Source: Neoscytalidium dimidiatum (Eukaryota > Ascomycota > Dothideomycetes > Botryosphaeriales > Botryosphaeriaceae). From it: a stretch of 64,000 nucleotides of DNA. Position 1 is the stretch's first letter. Every line of letters begins with the position of its first letter. The notes below the pieces were generated by a model, which did no database searches, was not told where the DNA came from, and saw nothing but the letters and a program-made list of their open reading frames with translations. Location of the stretch: the NCBI GenBank assembly GCA_037367355.1, contig CM074698.1:1054001-1118000 (forward strand), given 5' to 3'. The translations under genes were made by a program, and so were the position numbers. Below are positions 11,877-23,087 of the stretch, piece after piece.

Positions 11877-13749
11877 TTACATTCCCGCCATCCGGAAGTA
11901 CACATCTTTCGTTGTGGCTCTCATCTTCTTTCCGTACACCATCATCGGAACAGCCGTGAGACAGATACCAAATGAGAGGCATCCGACACTCACGAACATG
12001 TTCCGCAGCCCGATGCCTTCGATCCAAGGAGTCAACGCGAATACAATGACCGTTGCTACGGCGTTGCGCATAAAAGTGACACCGACAAGGGTATCTCCGA
12101 TGAGCTGCGCCGCGAGAGAGTCAGCATGACAGCTTTGTGCCGACAATTTTACGAAACACTCACCTCCCTGTAGCAGTCCGTAAGGTATGTCAACGCGGTC
12201 GTGCCCATCAAGGAGAAGGCAACACCAAAGATAGCCGTTCCGACCGAGGGGACAATCCAATGTCTCCCCTGGAATACTCGGTAAGAAGGGGGCGGCAAAT
12301 GCAGGGTTAGCACCGCTTACATCTACAAGGCTGAACCCATACAGGAAAATGCTGAGCGGCGTCAACAAAATCCCCGGCAGAGCCATCCACAACCGCATCT
12401 CCGGCTCAAAAACGCCGGCATTCCGCTTAGCCAACCACAGGATAAGCCAATCGTTCAAGGGGCCGCTGAAGACTAGTCCAATGGCCGATCCTATGAATGG
12501 CGAGAGGTTAAGGAGCCCAATTTGCATGGCGCTGAAATTGTATGGAGGTAGGGTGAAATATGTCGACATGGTGGTCAAGATGACGGAGAACCATGCTAAT
12601 AGGGACGCGTACACAAGTGCAGTGTACATTGCGGCCGGGAATCTGAATAGAATGAGTACGAAGCGCTCAATCGTACGCCAGACGCTGGTACGATCGCCGG
12701 GGGTGTATGTGATCAGAGCGAAGCGTTGGCGAAGACTCTTGCGAGGTAATGGCCACGGCTCAAGATCGCTGGGCTGGTCCTTGTCCATTGGCTCTTCGGT
12801 AAGCTCAGGAACTTTGTTTTTGTTATCTGGCATCGGACCAAGATTTTTGGGAGTAACGGTCGACTCCGCAGGTGTTGCTGTTAGTATCGGAATGTACTTG
12901 CTCTCCTCGTAGGCGAACGCAAAGAGGAGCAGGCTGATACCAAGGAGTATCGCAGTCCACCACCAGATCCAACGCCATCCTTGATCAACGGCGCTAACAC
13001 CAGCTGCTACTGGCGCGAGGAATGTGCCGGTGGTCACCATCAGGATGTACAGACCGTTCATAGTGGCGCGTTGGTGTATGAAAAATAGGTCGGAGATTGT
13101 CATCTGCACAATAGCCTCACTCACTGCTCCTCCCAAGCCAGAGAAGACATTGGAGAGGATGAGATCAGCTGTGGTCCGCATCTTCCCTTGCCATATGGCG
13201 GATGCTAGCATTGAGGCGCAGCTAATGAGGTAGATGGGCCGCCGGCCGTACCTCAGTGCATAAGGGATAAGGAAGATACATCCCACAGATAGGCCTGCGC
13301 AGTTCGCGGCGAAGCTGTTGTTGAGGTTCTCATATGAGATTCCCAACTCAGTGTTCAAGTCACCCCATATGACGGTCCCGATATCCAGACTATACAAAAA
13401 TGAACTGTTGGACGAGCAAGCAGTGTAGAAGGCAAGCTTACAGGACAAATGCCATGAGCGAGTAGTAGAGGACAATGCCGAAGTTTACGCATTTTCGAAC
13501 TGCAGACCAATTCTTGAAAGATGGTTAGCATTGAGTAAGCGGACCTTGTGGCACGGGTATTAGGGTATTACCAGTGGCTCGTCTGGATCATTTGATGGCA
13601 CCGGGTGAAGATTCTTGGAGACCCCCTGGCTAGATACTATTCAATCAGTGGCAATTCACAGTCAGGCCAGACGCATCGCACTTACAGTCTTCGAGTTTCA
13701 AAGTGCCGGGAGGCCATTCCTCAGGAGAAGCTGGACTGCACGACACCAT
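11877..13749 (-). CDS. MFS transporter (12 TM, drug:H+ antiporter-like)
   Basis: Plasma-membrane major facilitator, probably proton-coupled export or uptake of a small molecule. Six exons: 13749-13686, 13636-13572, 13512-13442, 13389-12321, 12268-12164, 12104-11877; phases agree, giving 533 residues. The N terminus carries EEWPPGT, then the fungal signature DPDEPLNWS before TM1; LDIGTVIWGDL marks TM1-2, YGRRPIYL the loop after TM3, and a long hydrophilic loop lies between TM6 and TM7 (about residues 245-300). The 3' part needs the two small introns at 12269-12320 and 12105-12163; read through, the frame would be garbled. It lies next to a Zn2Cys6 regulator on the same strand, and a FAD oxidoreductase follows, which suggests a small uptake/degradation or export unit. 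Confidence 0.9.
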
Positions 13750-14100
13750 CTTCAGCGTCCTTTATCGTACGCGATGGACAGTATAGCTCGTCCTGCTGGT
13801 GCCGGTTGAGGCATCCATATGTAGGTCGAGCGCCCGCCCGCAAGTTGGCTCCGATAAGAAGAAATGCGGGGTGCACCAAAAGTGGGCGGGTTGCACCAGA
13901 ACGATTTGCCAAACATTTGCTATGTAAATCGGAGGTGCAACTTAGATCCACCAGCATGATTGAGCAAGTACGGCGCAAATGACAGCTATTGGACGGTAGG
14001 CTTGATCTCCTATCAGGGCGCCATCTCGGGGCTTCCGCTTCTCAAAGCCGCACAAGGCCAGTCCGCATCCGGCCGAACGACAGCAAGATAGCACCAACTT
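13750..14100. other. Intergenic: MFS promoter and regulator 3' end
   Basis: No gene seen; same-strand spacer upstream of the MFS gene. No clear TATA box. Confidence 0.5.
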
Positions 14101-15762
14101 TTAGACAGCAATTGACACGGGTGGAAGATGAGGAACGAGGTCGAGCCAAATGAAACCGCTCGATATATCTCTTATGTCCCACAAAGCCCTTAGAAAGCCT
14201 TTCAGTTGCGCCCGGAGAAGTGGAAAAGTATGTCCGACAAAAGTGTCGACGAAACGAACTGCATCCTCCCGTCGGCGCTCGCTTCTGGCTTCGATTGCGG
14301 CGAGGAGGAGAGGTATTGTGACACATCTTGGCGCCCTTTGAGTAGCTTTCATCGCAAGATCAAGTTGCGTTAGGATACTTTGCGCCATGGATTCCGCTGC
14401 TGCATCTTCGCAGTCGAACGGGTGAGTCAGTCGGTGGAGAAACAGCAAGATCGCACTCCTGTATATTTGGACTTGCGTCAACATGTGCATCGTCTCCCAT
14501 GCCTCGAATGAAGAAGCAAAGTCCATGGGAATGTCAGGCTGCCACTGTTGGACCCTCTCGGCCAATGCACGGATCTCCTCTGTGATCCCGGGCACGTCTT
14601 CTTCAGTTGCATGGCAGAGCGAGTAGCTCAAGCAACAGGCGTCATACATGGAGGGTAGCAAGGAGGCACAGAGTCCGATGTAAGAGTCGACAAAGGCGGT
14701 AGGAGTGTCCGTAGGCTTGATTAGTGGAATTTGACGTCTGAATAAACAGTCGTGAATGTCAAAAACGATCAGGCAGTTCAGCTCCGAGGGGGCATAGCTG
14801 TGCTGCATGGCGTACTCATGAGAGACAATATGCTTCAACGTCAAGCGCCGGATATCTGCTGCGCTTGATCCCCGGGCGCAAAGCTCGAATGTTATGATTG
14901 CCATACCGAACGCCAGCCAGACGGGGATGTTTCTCGACAGCTCGTTTTCGCAGGAGCGGAACTTTTGGACGGCTTTCCTCCCTCTCCGCAAGTTTTCTTG
15001 ATTGTCGAGGCCGTCCAACTGTAGGCCTTGTACAATGGCAAGGCTACCGTAGTTTGCGAGATAGATGTCTTTTAGGATGGGGTTGAGGGAGAGGCTGGTG
15101 TACATCAATTTTTGTAAGGTACCTGCAAAGCTCGGCCCCAAAACCATGTATTGTGCGAAATTGGACTCATCCAGCATTCTCTCTAACAGCATCCTCTCTA
15201 GCGGATTCGTGTAGGAGGGCTGACTGGTTACTGGCGTAGGGATGGAAGAGGTTGCAAGCGACGGGATGAGAGGCTGGAGGAAAGTTGCTGCAAGGTAACG
15301 AAATTGGCTCGAGCCAAGGATGTCGTCCCCGATAAGCAGTGGCTTTGGCTCCCGTTGTGGAACAGCGGCTGGTGAAGTGCATGGGAGCAGCGTCTCAGAG
15401 GGTGGTATAGGCGCGTGGGGCTCCGATGAGGTAGGCGTGCTTCCAGGTCCATGGAGTGTGGCAGGGCCCTCATTTGGGCGAGATGGGACTGGCTTAGAAG
15501 AGTCATTGGAGGAACCAGCAGGAGCTAGCTGCCTTCCCTTACGGCCCGGCCTCAGTATCTCTCGGTTGCGGGAGCACTGGCGGCGTCCACGCAGGCAGCG
15601 ATCACACTGGGAGCTCCCGGTTGAATATGCACATTTCTCCTTCATGGCATAGCAGCGGTCACAGGCGCGGGAGACGGGGCCCCGCTTTGACGACTTCTCC
15701 AGGTCAGCTTCACGAGATGGTGAGGGCCAGAGCTGGCCGTGAGGATGTACAGTACATACCAT
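14101..15762 (-). CDS. Zn(II)2Cys6 transcription factor
   Basis: Fungal binuclear zinc cluster regulator, single exon, 553 residues. Six cysteines with spacing C-x2-C-x6-C-x8-C-x2-C-x6-C at residues 34, 37, 44, 53, 56 and 63, followed by a basic linker (GRKGRQ) and a Pro/Ser-rich segment (about 80-130). The rest is helical and resembles the middle-homology region of this class, with no second recognisable domain. It is a DNA-binding nuclear protein, probably a dimer on CGG-type sites. It is divergent from the FAD oxidoreductase (start 16089) and upstream of the MFS gene on the same strand, so these two genes are its likeliest targets. No exact homologue is claimed. Confidence 0.93.
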   Translation of the reverse strand: MVCTVHPHGQLWPSPSREADLEKSSKRGPVSRACDRCYAMKEKCAYSTGSSQCDRCLRGRRQCSRNREILRPGRKGRQLAPAGSSNDSSKPVPSRPNEGPATLHGPGSTPTSSEPHAPIPPSETLLPCTSPAAVPQREPKPLLIGDDILGSSQFRYLAATFLQPLIPSLATSSIPTPVTSQPSYTNPLERMLLERMLDESNFAQYMVLGPSFAGTLQKLMYTSLSLNPILKDIYLANYGSLAIVQGLQLDGLDNQENLRRGRKAVQKFRSCENELSRNIPVWLAFGMAIITFELCARGSSAADIRRLTLKHIVSHEYAMQHSYAPSELNCLIVFDIHDCLFRRQIPLIKPTDTPTAFVDSYIGLCASLLPSMYDACCLSYSLCHATEEDVPGITEEIRALAERVQQWQPDIPMDFASSFEAWETMHMLTQVQIYRSAILLFLHRLTHPFDCEDAAAESMAQSILTQLDLAMKATQRAPRCVTIPLLLAAIEARSERRREDAVRFVDTFVGHTFPLLRAQLKGFLRALWDIRDISSGFIWLDLVPHLPPVSIAV

Positions 15763-16088
15763 TGCGATCGGGATTGATGCATGCGCCTCACTTCAAGGTA
15801 CTCGACAAGCCCGGCAGAGAGTGGGGTGTACTGGCTTTCGATTGGCGCTTATCTGCTGATAGGAGAACACGCCTCTTATCTATCGAGCTAATTTTCCGCT
15901 TACCGGCCCTTCCGCCGACCCCGCACTTCCGCTTTCGGCATGCACATCCGAATGGTCCTCACCGTCTTAAAATCCATCCACGAGAGCCGCAAACAACGAC
16001 CTAGCTCACGTTCTGCATATGATCCTGTCCTCTTCCTTGTGATACTCGGCAGTGGATAATTCTTGAAAGATACCCACAAAACTCCATC
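15763..16088. promoter_or_regulatory. Divergent promoter between regulator and FAD oxidoreductase
   Basis: A 326-bp head-to-head spacer between starts at 15762 (minus) and 16089 (plus). It is short enough that shared control is likely. No unambiguous CGG-based palindrome was identified by eye. Confidence 0.5.
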
Positions 16089-16130
16089 ATGGCTACTGCC
16101 GGTACGGTCCCGCAAAGGCTACACACACAC

Positions 16131-16165
<35 letters not shown>

Positions 16166-17697
16166 TCAACCACGCTACTGATACTCTGCAGATCTTCTTT
16201 CCAAAGCCGTTGCTCGCATGGAAGCAGATCCCGGCCTTCCCCATACTCAACCCACATCGGCTTTCTGGCAGTCCCCTGCGCACAATCTTTCCGACACCCG
16301 TTCCGAGAGCCTTCCTCAGAGCGTCGGTACAGTGGTGATTGGCTCCGGAATTACTGCCTGCAGTCTTGTCAAAGCGCTTCTCGAGAAGGATCAGAATGCC
16401 GATGTCCTCGTCTGCGAAGCGCGTGGCCTCACCAGCGGCGCCACCGGCCGCAACGGAGGCCATCTTGTATCTTCCGCAGTTGCTGATTTCTCCTCCCTGA
16501 GAGAAGCATTTGGAACGGACATGGCAGTCAAAATTGCTTCCTTCACCCTGGCTAATGTTGAACGCGTGTTCGACGTTGCCAGGGAGTGCGGCCCTGATGT
16601 GGAGAAAGCAGCCGAGATACGTCGTGTAGAAAAGGTTTTGGCCCTGCGTGACGTTGCCAGAGTGAGAAAGCTCAAGGAATCCATGGATGCTTTCGAGGAG
16701 CACATGCCAAAGAATCTGAGGGCACAGATGAAGCTCATAGAGAAAGCTGATCTCCAGCAGGTCTGTCTATCCTGGCTTGGCATCGAGGACAAGAGCAAAG
16801 CCACTGACTTGTGCTCATTAGAGCTACAAACTCTGCAACATTGCAGGAGGCGGCCTTAGCAAGGCTGGGGCTCTATGGCCGTACCGCCTCATCACTCGCG
16901 TATGGGCCTTGCTGCAAGAAAAATACCCGGGCCGTCTGCGGATAGAAACATGGACCCCTGTTACTTCCGTATCCTCCACCTCCGACCAGAAGCACTCATA
17001 TCTTGTCAGCACGCCACGCGGAGCTATTCGAACAGCCGAAGTTGCTTATTGCACCAACGGCCATACTGGACACCTCCTGCCATACCTTCGTGGAAAGCTT
17101 TTCCCGTTCCGCGGAACGATGACCGTCCAGGACTGTGGGCCGTCTTTTCCGAAGCAGGGAGACAGCAAGACGTTCAGCTTCTACGGCACCGGCCGCTTCG
17201 AGCCCAACGCGGAGGTCTTCGACCTGGGTCTACATTACATGCAACAGAATGCCATGACCGGCGATGTCTTCATTGGGGGGGAGACAGAGGACATCGACGG
17301 CATCGTGAACAGTGACGACAGCCAGATGTCGCAACGCTCTCTCAGGAAACTCGAACACATTCTTCCAGCAGAATTCAGTTCCGAAGTGTGGAAGGATGGG
17401 GCAGCGCCTAAAATCAAAAGCTCGTGGTCTGGAATCATGGGTTTCACCGCCGATGGGGTGCCAATTGTGGGTCGTTTGCCTGAATTGGCCACGGGCCGAA
17501 AAGAGGGCAGGGAGTGGATTGCAGCTGGCTTCAATGGATACGGCATGGCGAACTGTTGGCTAAGCGGCGAAGCCCTCGCTGGTATGATGCGGGGTGAAGA
17601 TGTGAGCCAGTTGCTTCCAGAATGTTACCTCGCAACTCCTGAGAGGCTTGGCTCTCTTGATGCGCAGAAAGGAGCGCAACACTGGTTCGGACACTGA
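16089..17697 (+). CDS. FAD-dependent oxidoreductase (DAO family)
   Basis: Amino-acid-oxidase-like flavoprotein (DAO / glycine oxidase fold) that would oxidise an amine or N-substituted amino acid. Exons: 16089-16101 (13 nt, encoding only MATA plus one base), 16192-16760, 16822-17697; phases agree, giving 485 residues. Seen: FAD Rossmann motif VIGSGITA (about 53-60), the second flavin contact SGATGRNGGHL (86-95), GALWPYRL, and the C-terminal GFNGYGMANCWLSG. Intron 2 (16761-16821) has a CTGAC branch site and TAG acceptor; the naive CAG acceptor further on breaks frame and would lose a conserved strand. Intron 1 holds a (CTTT)n tract. It is divergent from the Zn2Cys6 regulator, with an MFS transporter beyond, consistent with amine or amino-acid-derivative catabolism. 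Confidence 0.9.
16131..16167. repeat. (CTTT)n microsatellite in an intron
   Basis: About nine tandem CTTT units inside the first intron of the FAD oxidoreductase gene, just upstream of the branch site. On the coding strand it acts as a long pyrimidine tract. Confidence 0.95.
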
Positions 17698-18581
17698 AAT
17701 ATTGCATCACTTGTAGCAATGTCGTAAGTTCCATTTCTTCATGGAAGATTTACCTATCTCCGCATAAGCTTCCTTCTTGTACGCTTCTACTAAGTAAGCG
17801 TGTCTTAGGCAAAGCGTATCCAAGGACACACGAATACGGAAGTGCGGCGGTTCTTCGCGGTCTGACATTCAAGTATATATTGCATTATGTAAGGGGTAAA
17901 TGTTGACAGCAAAAAGAAAGAAGTGGGTATGCCCGTGGGTCTGACCGGGGCTCGGCAGCACAATAGCATTTTCGGATAAGAATCATGCGTGGCCTGATGA
18001 ATAAGAACCACTGGCAGTTGAAACAGTCATTTGGACATGAATGACGTTAAGTTCATCTAGCATTCACGTCCAAATGGCTATTGAGCTGCCCGTGAAACGT
18101 TTGGCTGGTTGCGGTTTCAAGGGTGGTACCTTCTATATCTCTCTCTATACTACAGAAGTGGGTCAGAACATATACGAATGGGCTGCGAAAAGCGGGCCAG
18201 CGAAGAAAGGAGAACGTCAAAGATGCCAGGATGTTGATATTGTTGCGGCCTAAACCGAGAGTCGCGCCGAAACAAGGTTGGCAGAATACGAAGTTCACGA
18301 GGCCCAGACAACTGATTCCTCGCTTCGAGAACTTAACCCATGACGTTGCAGAGACACTGGCCACCAAGCATTGACATTTCGGACATTAGCCGGGATAAAA
18401 TTAGATACGAAGTATGAATATGGTCAAAACAAGTAGCTCCGGCACCCGTGAGTACAGTGAGCATCGGCGGAGCTAAGAGATATAAGCTCTGGGATAGTCT
18501 CACGTCTACTGCAGCACATCACCCACCGTCATTCGCTTTTGCCAAAATACCATATCAGCCCTCACATTCACTACATTCAAC
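17698..18581. other. Intergenic: secreted-protein promoter
   Basis: No gene seen. A TATAA at 18481-18485 lies 97 bp upstream of the ATG at 18582 and is a likely core promoter. Confidence 0.5.
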
Positions 18582-19079
18582 ATGCACTTCACCGCTGCTA
18601 CCGCCATCCTTGCCGGACTCTCTTCCTTCGCCGCCCGGGCTGCAGCCCAAACCTGCGTTGAGAAGCCGGATCTCATGGTTATTATTCACACCGGGAACTG
18701 CCCCAATAAAGACACCATCACGACCCACGTCGTCGGCACCGGCAACAACTCGACCGAAATCCTTAAGGATAATCCCGTTCCGGCCGAATCTACTTCGTTC
18801 TTCACCGTGCCGATTCCATTCGAGGGTCGCATCTACATCACCGACAATACTACCGCCGCCGATGCTTCGCAAGTCCAGGGCATCAGCCTCACCACTTATG
18901 ACACCCGTTACTCTTGGGGATTCGCCTCCGTTGATGAAGAGGAAGGAAAGACTGTTGTTGCCCCCGTGAAGGTCCAGTGGGCCACTTTCCCTAAGTGGGC
19001 CGCCGTCGGCAGCGGCGCTTCCACTTCAAATTCCCGCACCGGCGACCCCCTGTTCGTCAACTACTGTGATTCCTATTAA
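18582..19079 (+). CDS. Small secreted protein, 165 aa
   Basis: Not recognised as a named family. Single exon, 165 residues. The N terminus is a clear signal peptide (MHFTAATAILAGLSSFAARAAAQ) with likely cleavage after AAA or AQ. The mature part is about 143 residues with three cysteines (near positions 25, 39 and 162), two NNST/NNTT-type glycosylation sites and mixed beta-strand-like sequence (FFTVPIPFEGRIYITDN). The size and secretion fit a small secreted or effector-like protein, but the low cysteine number argues against a classic cysteine-knot effector. It has its own TATA-box promoter, and flanking genes give no functional hint. Confidence 0.75.
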   Translation: MHFTAATAILAGLSSFAARAAAQTCVEKPDLMVIIHTGNCPNKDTITTHVVGTGNNSTEILKDNPVPAESTSFFTVPIPFEGRIYITDNTTAADASQVQGISLTTYDTRYSWGFASVDEEEGKTVVAPVKVQWATFPKWAAVGSGASTSNSRTGDPLFVNYCDSY

Positions 19080-19318
19080 ATCTTATGTCTACTGCTTATT
19101 ATGTACATAGATTGCATGAAGGTCTGGAGTAATGAAGCGCCTGGGGGAATCTCCCTGATCCCGCACTGCTGAATATTGGAATGAGATTTCTGTTTCTCTT
19201 TTTTTTTTTTTCTTTTTTGAAGCTCTGTCGAGCTACTTGAGAGCCGGGTGCCCTTTCTACCCTCCTCCCAATCAACATTCCACATCGCTAACTTGGTGCA
19301 CGATTCACACCTATCTAA

Positions 19319-21256
19319 TCATCTAAACAGGCTAATGAACCCTTTCTTGAGTTTATTGTACCGGTGTTCGTCCAAAGTACCGTTGACTAAACCAAGGGCC
19401 ACATCATATAACATAAAATTGCCGTAATCTCTCTCTTCCCATATGGCAGGTGTATCAGCGCCTGCTTCATCGAAGTCATCTTCATGCGGTGAGATAGGGC
19501 TTCTTGTCCCACCCGAAGACACCTTTGATTCGTCCACGCGATGCTTGACTTCGCGTTCGGCTTTCTCTTCATGTTCTACGTCTTCGGAGATACCAGTGAG
19601 ATAGCATCGCTTAGACTCGATCACTGCCGATCCTTCTTGGTTGTCTGCTTCCTTACGCTGGTCCGCGGCTGCCGCATTGACGCCGACTACCAACTCAGGG
19701 GGATTCTGGGACTTAGGAAGTACAACTAAGGAACTGCTACTGAAAGCCGGCGAAGAGCGAAACTCGCCGCTGCCCTCGCCCGTGTTGGTGAGCGAGTCCG
19801 TGTCCGCATCATCACCGACTACTTCGACAATTCTTTCCCAAATGAAGTCCATTATTTCCGGAAAGCCAATTCTGCTCATGCATGCAGACTCCAAGGTGGT
19901 TGCGACAAGGGAATTGCGTGTAAGGCGACAAAGGCGCTTGCTCGCTTCCTCCAGGTCAACGCCGATGGCATTGAGCCGATCTGGGCCCCATGCACCGAAG
20001 ATCTCCTTGGACAACTCGGCGATTATCTCCTGGTATACTTGGCGATAGAACTCCATGTCCTCTGGAGAATCTGCTGAAGGGCAGCACTGGTCATTGGCAC
20101 CATGCTGATGAGGACGGATTTGATCTTTAGCTGCGTCGTAGTGGTAGAGCCATGGATTCCAGTCTTTCGTAAGCCACAGCGGATATCTCTCGTTACCGAG
20201 AATCCGTCCCACGGTTGTTACGCAATCCCAGTCTATGAAGCCAGCTAAATGACCATCATAGGTGACGATGATGTTTTGAACGTCAAAATCTGGATGACTG
20301 AGAACAAAAGGCTGGTGTTGCCCTGCTAGGTCGTGAAACGGGCCTGCTTGCTGGGAGTGAGCAGTGTTTCAGCTGAATTTTCAGGCCTCCTACATACGTT
20401 GTAAATTGGGAGCATCTACATCCGGTATCCAGGACACGAAGAGCTCCAGCAATCTCTCCTGCCCTTCCATGAAAGAGTCGTTTGACGGCAACGTGCTTCG
20501 GCGGCCTCGGAAAGACCATTTGAATTGCTCCCTCGGATCATCGAAAGGACCATGGTCTTGAAACACTTCGGCGTAGTCCTCGTCAACTCCACGGGCTTCG
20601 ATAATGCTGGCGAATTCGTCGTTGAAGTCCTTCTGTCTCCAGGAGCCGATGCCGGAGATCCGGTCTTCCGTATCGAACAGAGGGGAGCCACCTTTATCGA
20701 AGGTAAATGAATTCATCTGAACCATAGCCGAGGCCAGTTCCTTCAGGATCCGACTGTTGCGCGATCGTCGTTCTTCGCGAGAGAAATTCCTGTCGTACCA
20801 GAATTCGCTGAGGGAAACACCCTGAATCTTCTCCATCAGGATGTATGGGGCATTGAGACGGTTTTCCAGATGAGCATTGAAGTCGTACACAGTAGGAACC
20901 GGTATTTGGGTGTGCTTTTTGATAAATTTCATAGTGAATGCCTCGGCGGTGAGGCAGTTGGCTGCAGATGCATCCCAGGACTGAGCGTGGCCTGTTTTGG
21001 GCACCTTCAGCATCCACTGGATCCCGTCGCTGAACTGGACTTCGTATACAATATTGAATGCACCGGTAATTGGGCTTTTAGTAGCCAAGCATGTGAGCTG
21101 GTTCATGCGGGCAGAGCAAGGGGATGCTTTGCGCCGTATTTCCAATGCCACTTCCGGAATCGCATCGGTGCGGAGTGTGGCCATGACTTTCGTAAACGGA
21201 GACAGCGGATCATACGAATCGCACGAGGCGATGCTCTTCGCGTCGTGTGAATCCAT
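19319..21256 (-). CDS. APH-family (aminoglycoside phosphotransferase-like) kinase
   Basis: Protein with the APH/choline-kinase fold common in fungi; substrate unknown. Two exons: 21256-20398 and 20346-19319, joined by a 51-nt intron (GTATGT donor, CAAG acceptor), giving 628 residues. Seen: a nucleotide-binding N-lobe with the lysine in WMLKVPK, the hinge YILMEKIQG, catalytic loop HPDFDVQN (Asp about 306) and metal-binding DWD (about 325-327). The C-terminal ~200 residues are acidic and Ser-rich (GEGSGEFRSS..., SPHEDDFDEA), unlike the core fold, and look disordered before a final ordered YDVALGLVNG segment. The family includes sugar, choline and homoserine kinases and many uncharacterised fungal members. 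The ATG at 21256 is the first in-frame ATG. Confidence 0.85.
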
Positions 21257-22162
21257 CTTATCGTGAAGAAGCAAAATGTACGTGATCCGAGAAAATGATA
21301 TGCCAGAAGTTATGGAGTCTGATGGACTTTTTGCTGTTCGTCGTGATTGCTTGTGTGAAACGTAGATGCTGTTGCCCAAGAAGAGGGAGCGTCGATGTCG
21401 AGTGAGATATGGGCGCGGACAGAGCTGCTAGCGGGTCTCAAGTCTAATGTTAGCACTGCTCCCCGCCTCGGCGCCTGCGGATTCGGTACCAAACATGCAT
21501 TGAGGCGTAGTAGTACGGATGTGATAGCTCTAGCAGGGACGCGATGAGACGAGATGAGACGAGAAGGGTGGGCCGGCTACCCGGGTCTTCGCTTGTCCCG
21601 AGCTGTGCCACACGCTCTATCTATCGCCTCAAAAACAACGCCAATCTTGATTGGCGGAACGCGGTAGCATATGCCATAGCGCGCGGCAGAGAATCTCGGA
21701 TCAGCGTGTCCTAAATTTGCCATGGACTCGGGAGAGAGAGCGCGCGCGCCGAATCGCCCATATTCTCAGCCGCTAACGCATCGAACTTACCCTGCTGATC
21801 CCCGAAACTCTCTCCCCGGATAGGTCGCTTCTCTCTTCCCATGAATGTATTGGCAATAAACATTGCGTGTGGCGTAGCGCAACTTCAGTCTTGTTTCATT
21901 GTTATGCAAGATGTCAAGCGATTGGTGTGGAAGTCTTGCTCACTACTATCCACGGTTATTTCAGTGCCACTCCAGAGTTGGCGATTTTTCTGGCGATGCG
22001 GCGTAGCAAGCTGGGAATCTAGTACTAAAGCACCATGGCTATCTGAGTTCAGTATCTTTCAACAAACCTCAACAACATACCATCAACTATCTCACATTCT
22101 TCTGTCTCGATTTCACACTTGGTTCGCATATACATCTCCAAGTACGGGTCTTCCAAAACACC
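21257..22162. other. Head-to-head spacer upstream of the kinase and the Cys/His-rich gene
   Basis: No gene supported. A GATGAGAC-GA direct repeat lies near 21545-21565 and a GAGA/GCGC run near 21731-21750. It should hold both promoters. Confidence 0.45.
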
Positions 22163-22489
22163 ATGACTACCGTAATGAATGGCTACAGAATGCCTACTCC
22201 GGGCCAGCATCACTGGTGAGTACCCGAGTGCTGACAAATTGTCCCTTTACTAACTGAGACAACCATCCGCAGCCCGTATGGCCACGCCTTCAACTCGCGT
22301 TGTTTGAAGCTTGGGCACATGGTCATTTGCGAGAGACATAGGACGCCTCATCGCCCAAAGGACGAATGTGCTTCTTGTAAGAACGAGAGAAATTCTCGAG
22401 AAAGGGAAGCCAGGAAGCAGAGACATAAGGAAATGGCAGAAGTTAGGGAGGCGGCGAATAAGGCGAACAAAGGTAAAGGGAAGAGGTGA
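22163..22489 (+). CDS. Small Cys/His-rich basic protein, 89 aa
   Basis: Unrecognised small gene of two exons, 22163-22215 and 22273-22489, with a 57-nt intron (GTGAGT donor, CTGAC/CTAAC branch, CAG acceptor). It gives 89 residues. The middle holds five Cys (18, 28, 37, 50, 53) and four His (22, 33, 40, 44), including CPYGH and CASC, a layout that could bind one or two zinc ions. The last 35 residues are a highly charged, Arg/Lys/Glu-rich helix ending in KGKGKR, suitable for nucleic-acid binding or a nuclear signal. The splice creates the first Cys, which supports the join. It may be a zinc-ribbon-like regulatory or RNA-binding protein, but function is unknown. Confidence 0.7.
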
Positions 22490-23087
22490 ATGCATACATA
22501 TCTATGTTTCCCGAATGTTCATTGAGACTCCGACGACCAGAAGCATATGTCCGCCCAAGATCGTGGTTTTGTTCTAAACTTGTCTTTGTTGGATGGAGGG
22601 AGGTTGATGTTTGCATTGGGAGCAATGACTGATATCATAGTCGGGCAAGCTTTCTTGGTGCCAATATCAGTTTAAAAAAAAAAAAAAGTAAAAACGCTTG
22701 CACACACCCTCCATTTATCGTGTGTAGAGTAGTTAACACACCCGCGTCCAGTAGAATCTCCTGGACTGCTAGATGATTATCTTGAGCCCATAACTCTCTT
22801 AGTATTGATTTCATCAAGATATATTATTTATCAACTCACTTCGTCTGATTTGAGCGAAACTGACATGTTTTACTACGGTGTGTTCGAAAAGCCGTTCCAG
22901 TTATAATACAAATGAAACACAGTGTGTACATAACAAACATTGCTATGAGTCTAACTCATAAGGCCCCTTCTGCCTGCTCGGCTCCTCCGGCAACACCGGT
23001 AGCTTCTTATCTGGCGGCGTACTCGGCACCCTGCACCAGGACATCAGCGTCACATCGACTCGCCTTTTCTCAAGAACAGGGATGCAC
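22490..23087. other. Intergenic, tail-to-tail
   Basis: No gene seen. A poly(A) run lies near 22674-22686. It should hold both 3' ends. Confidence 0.45.
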
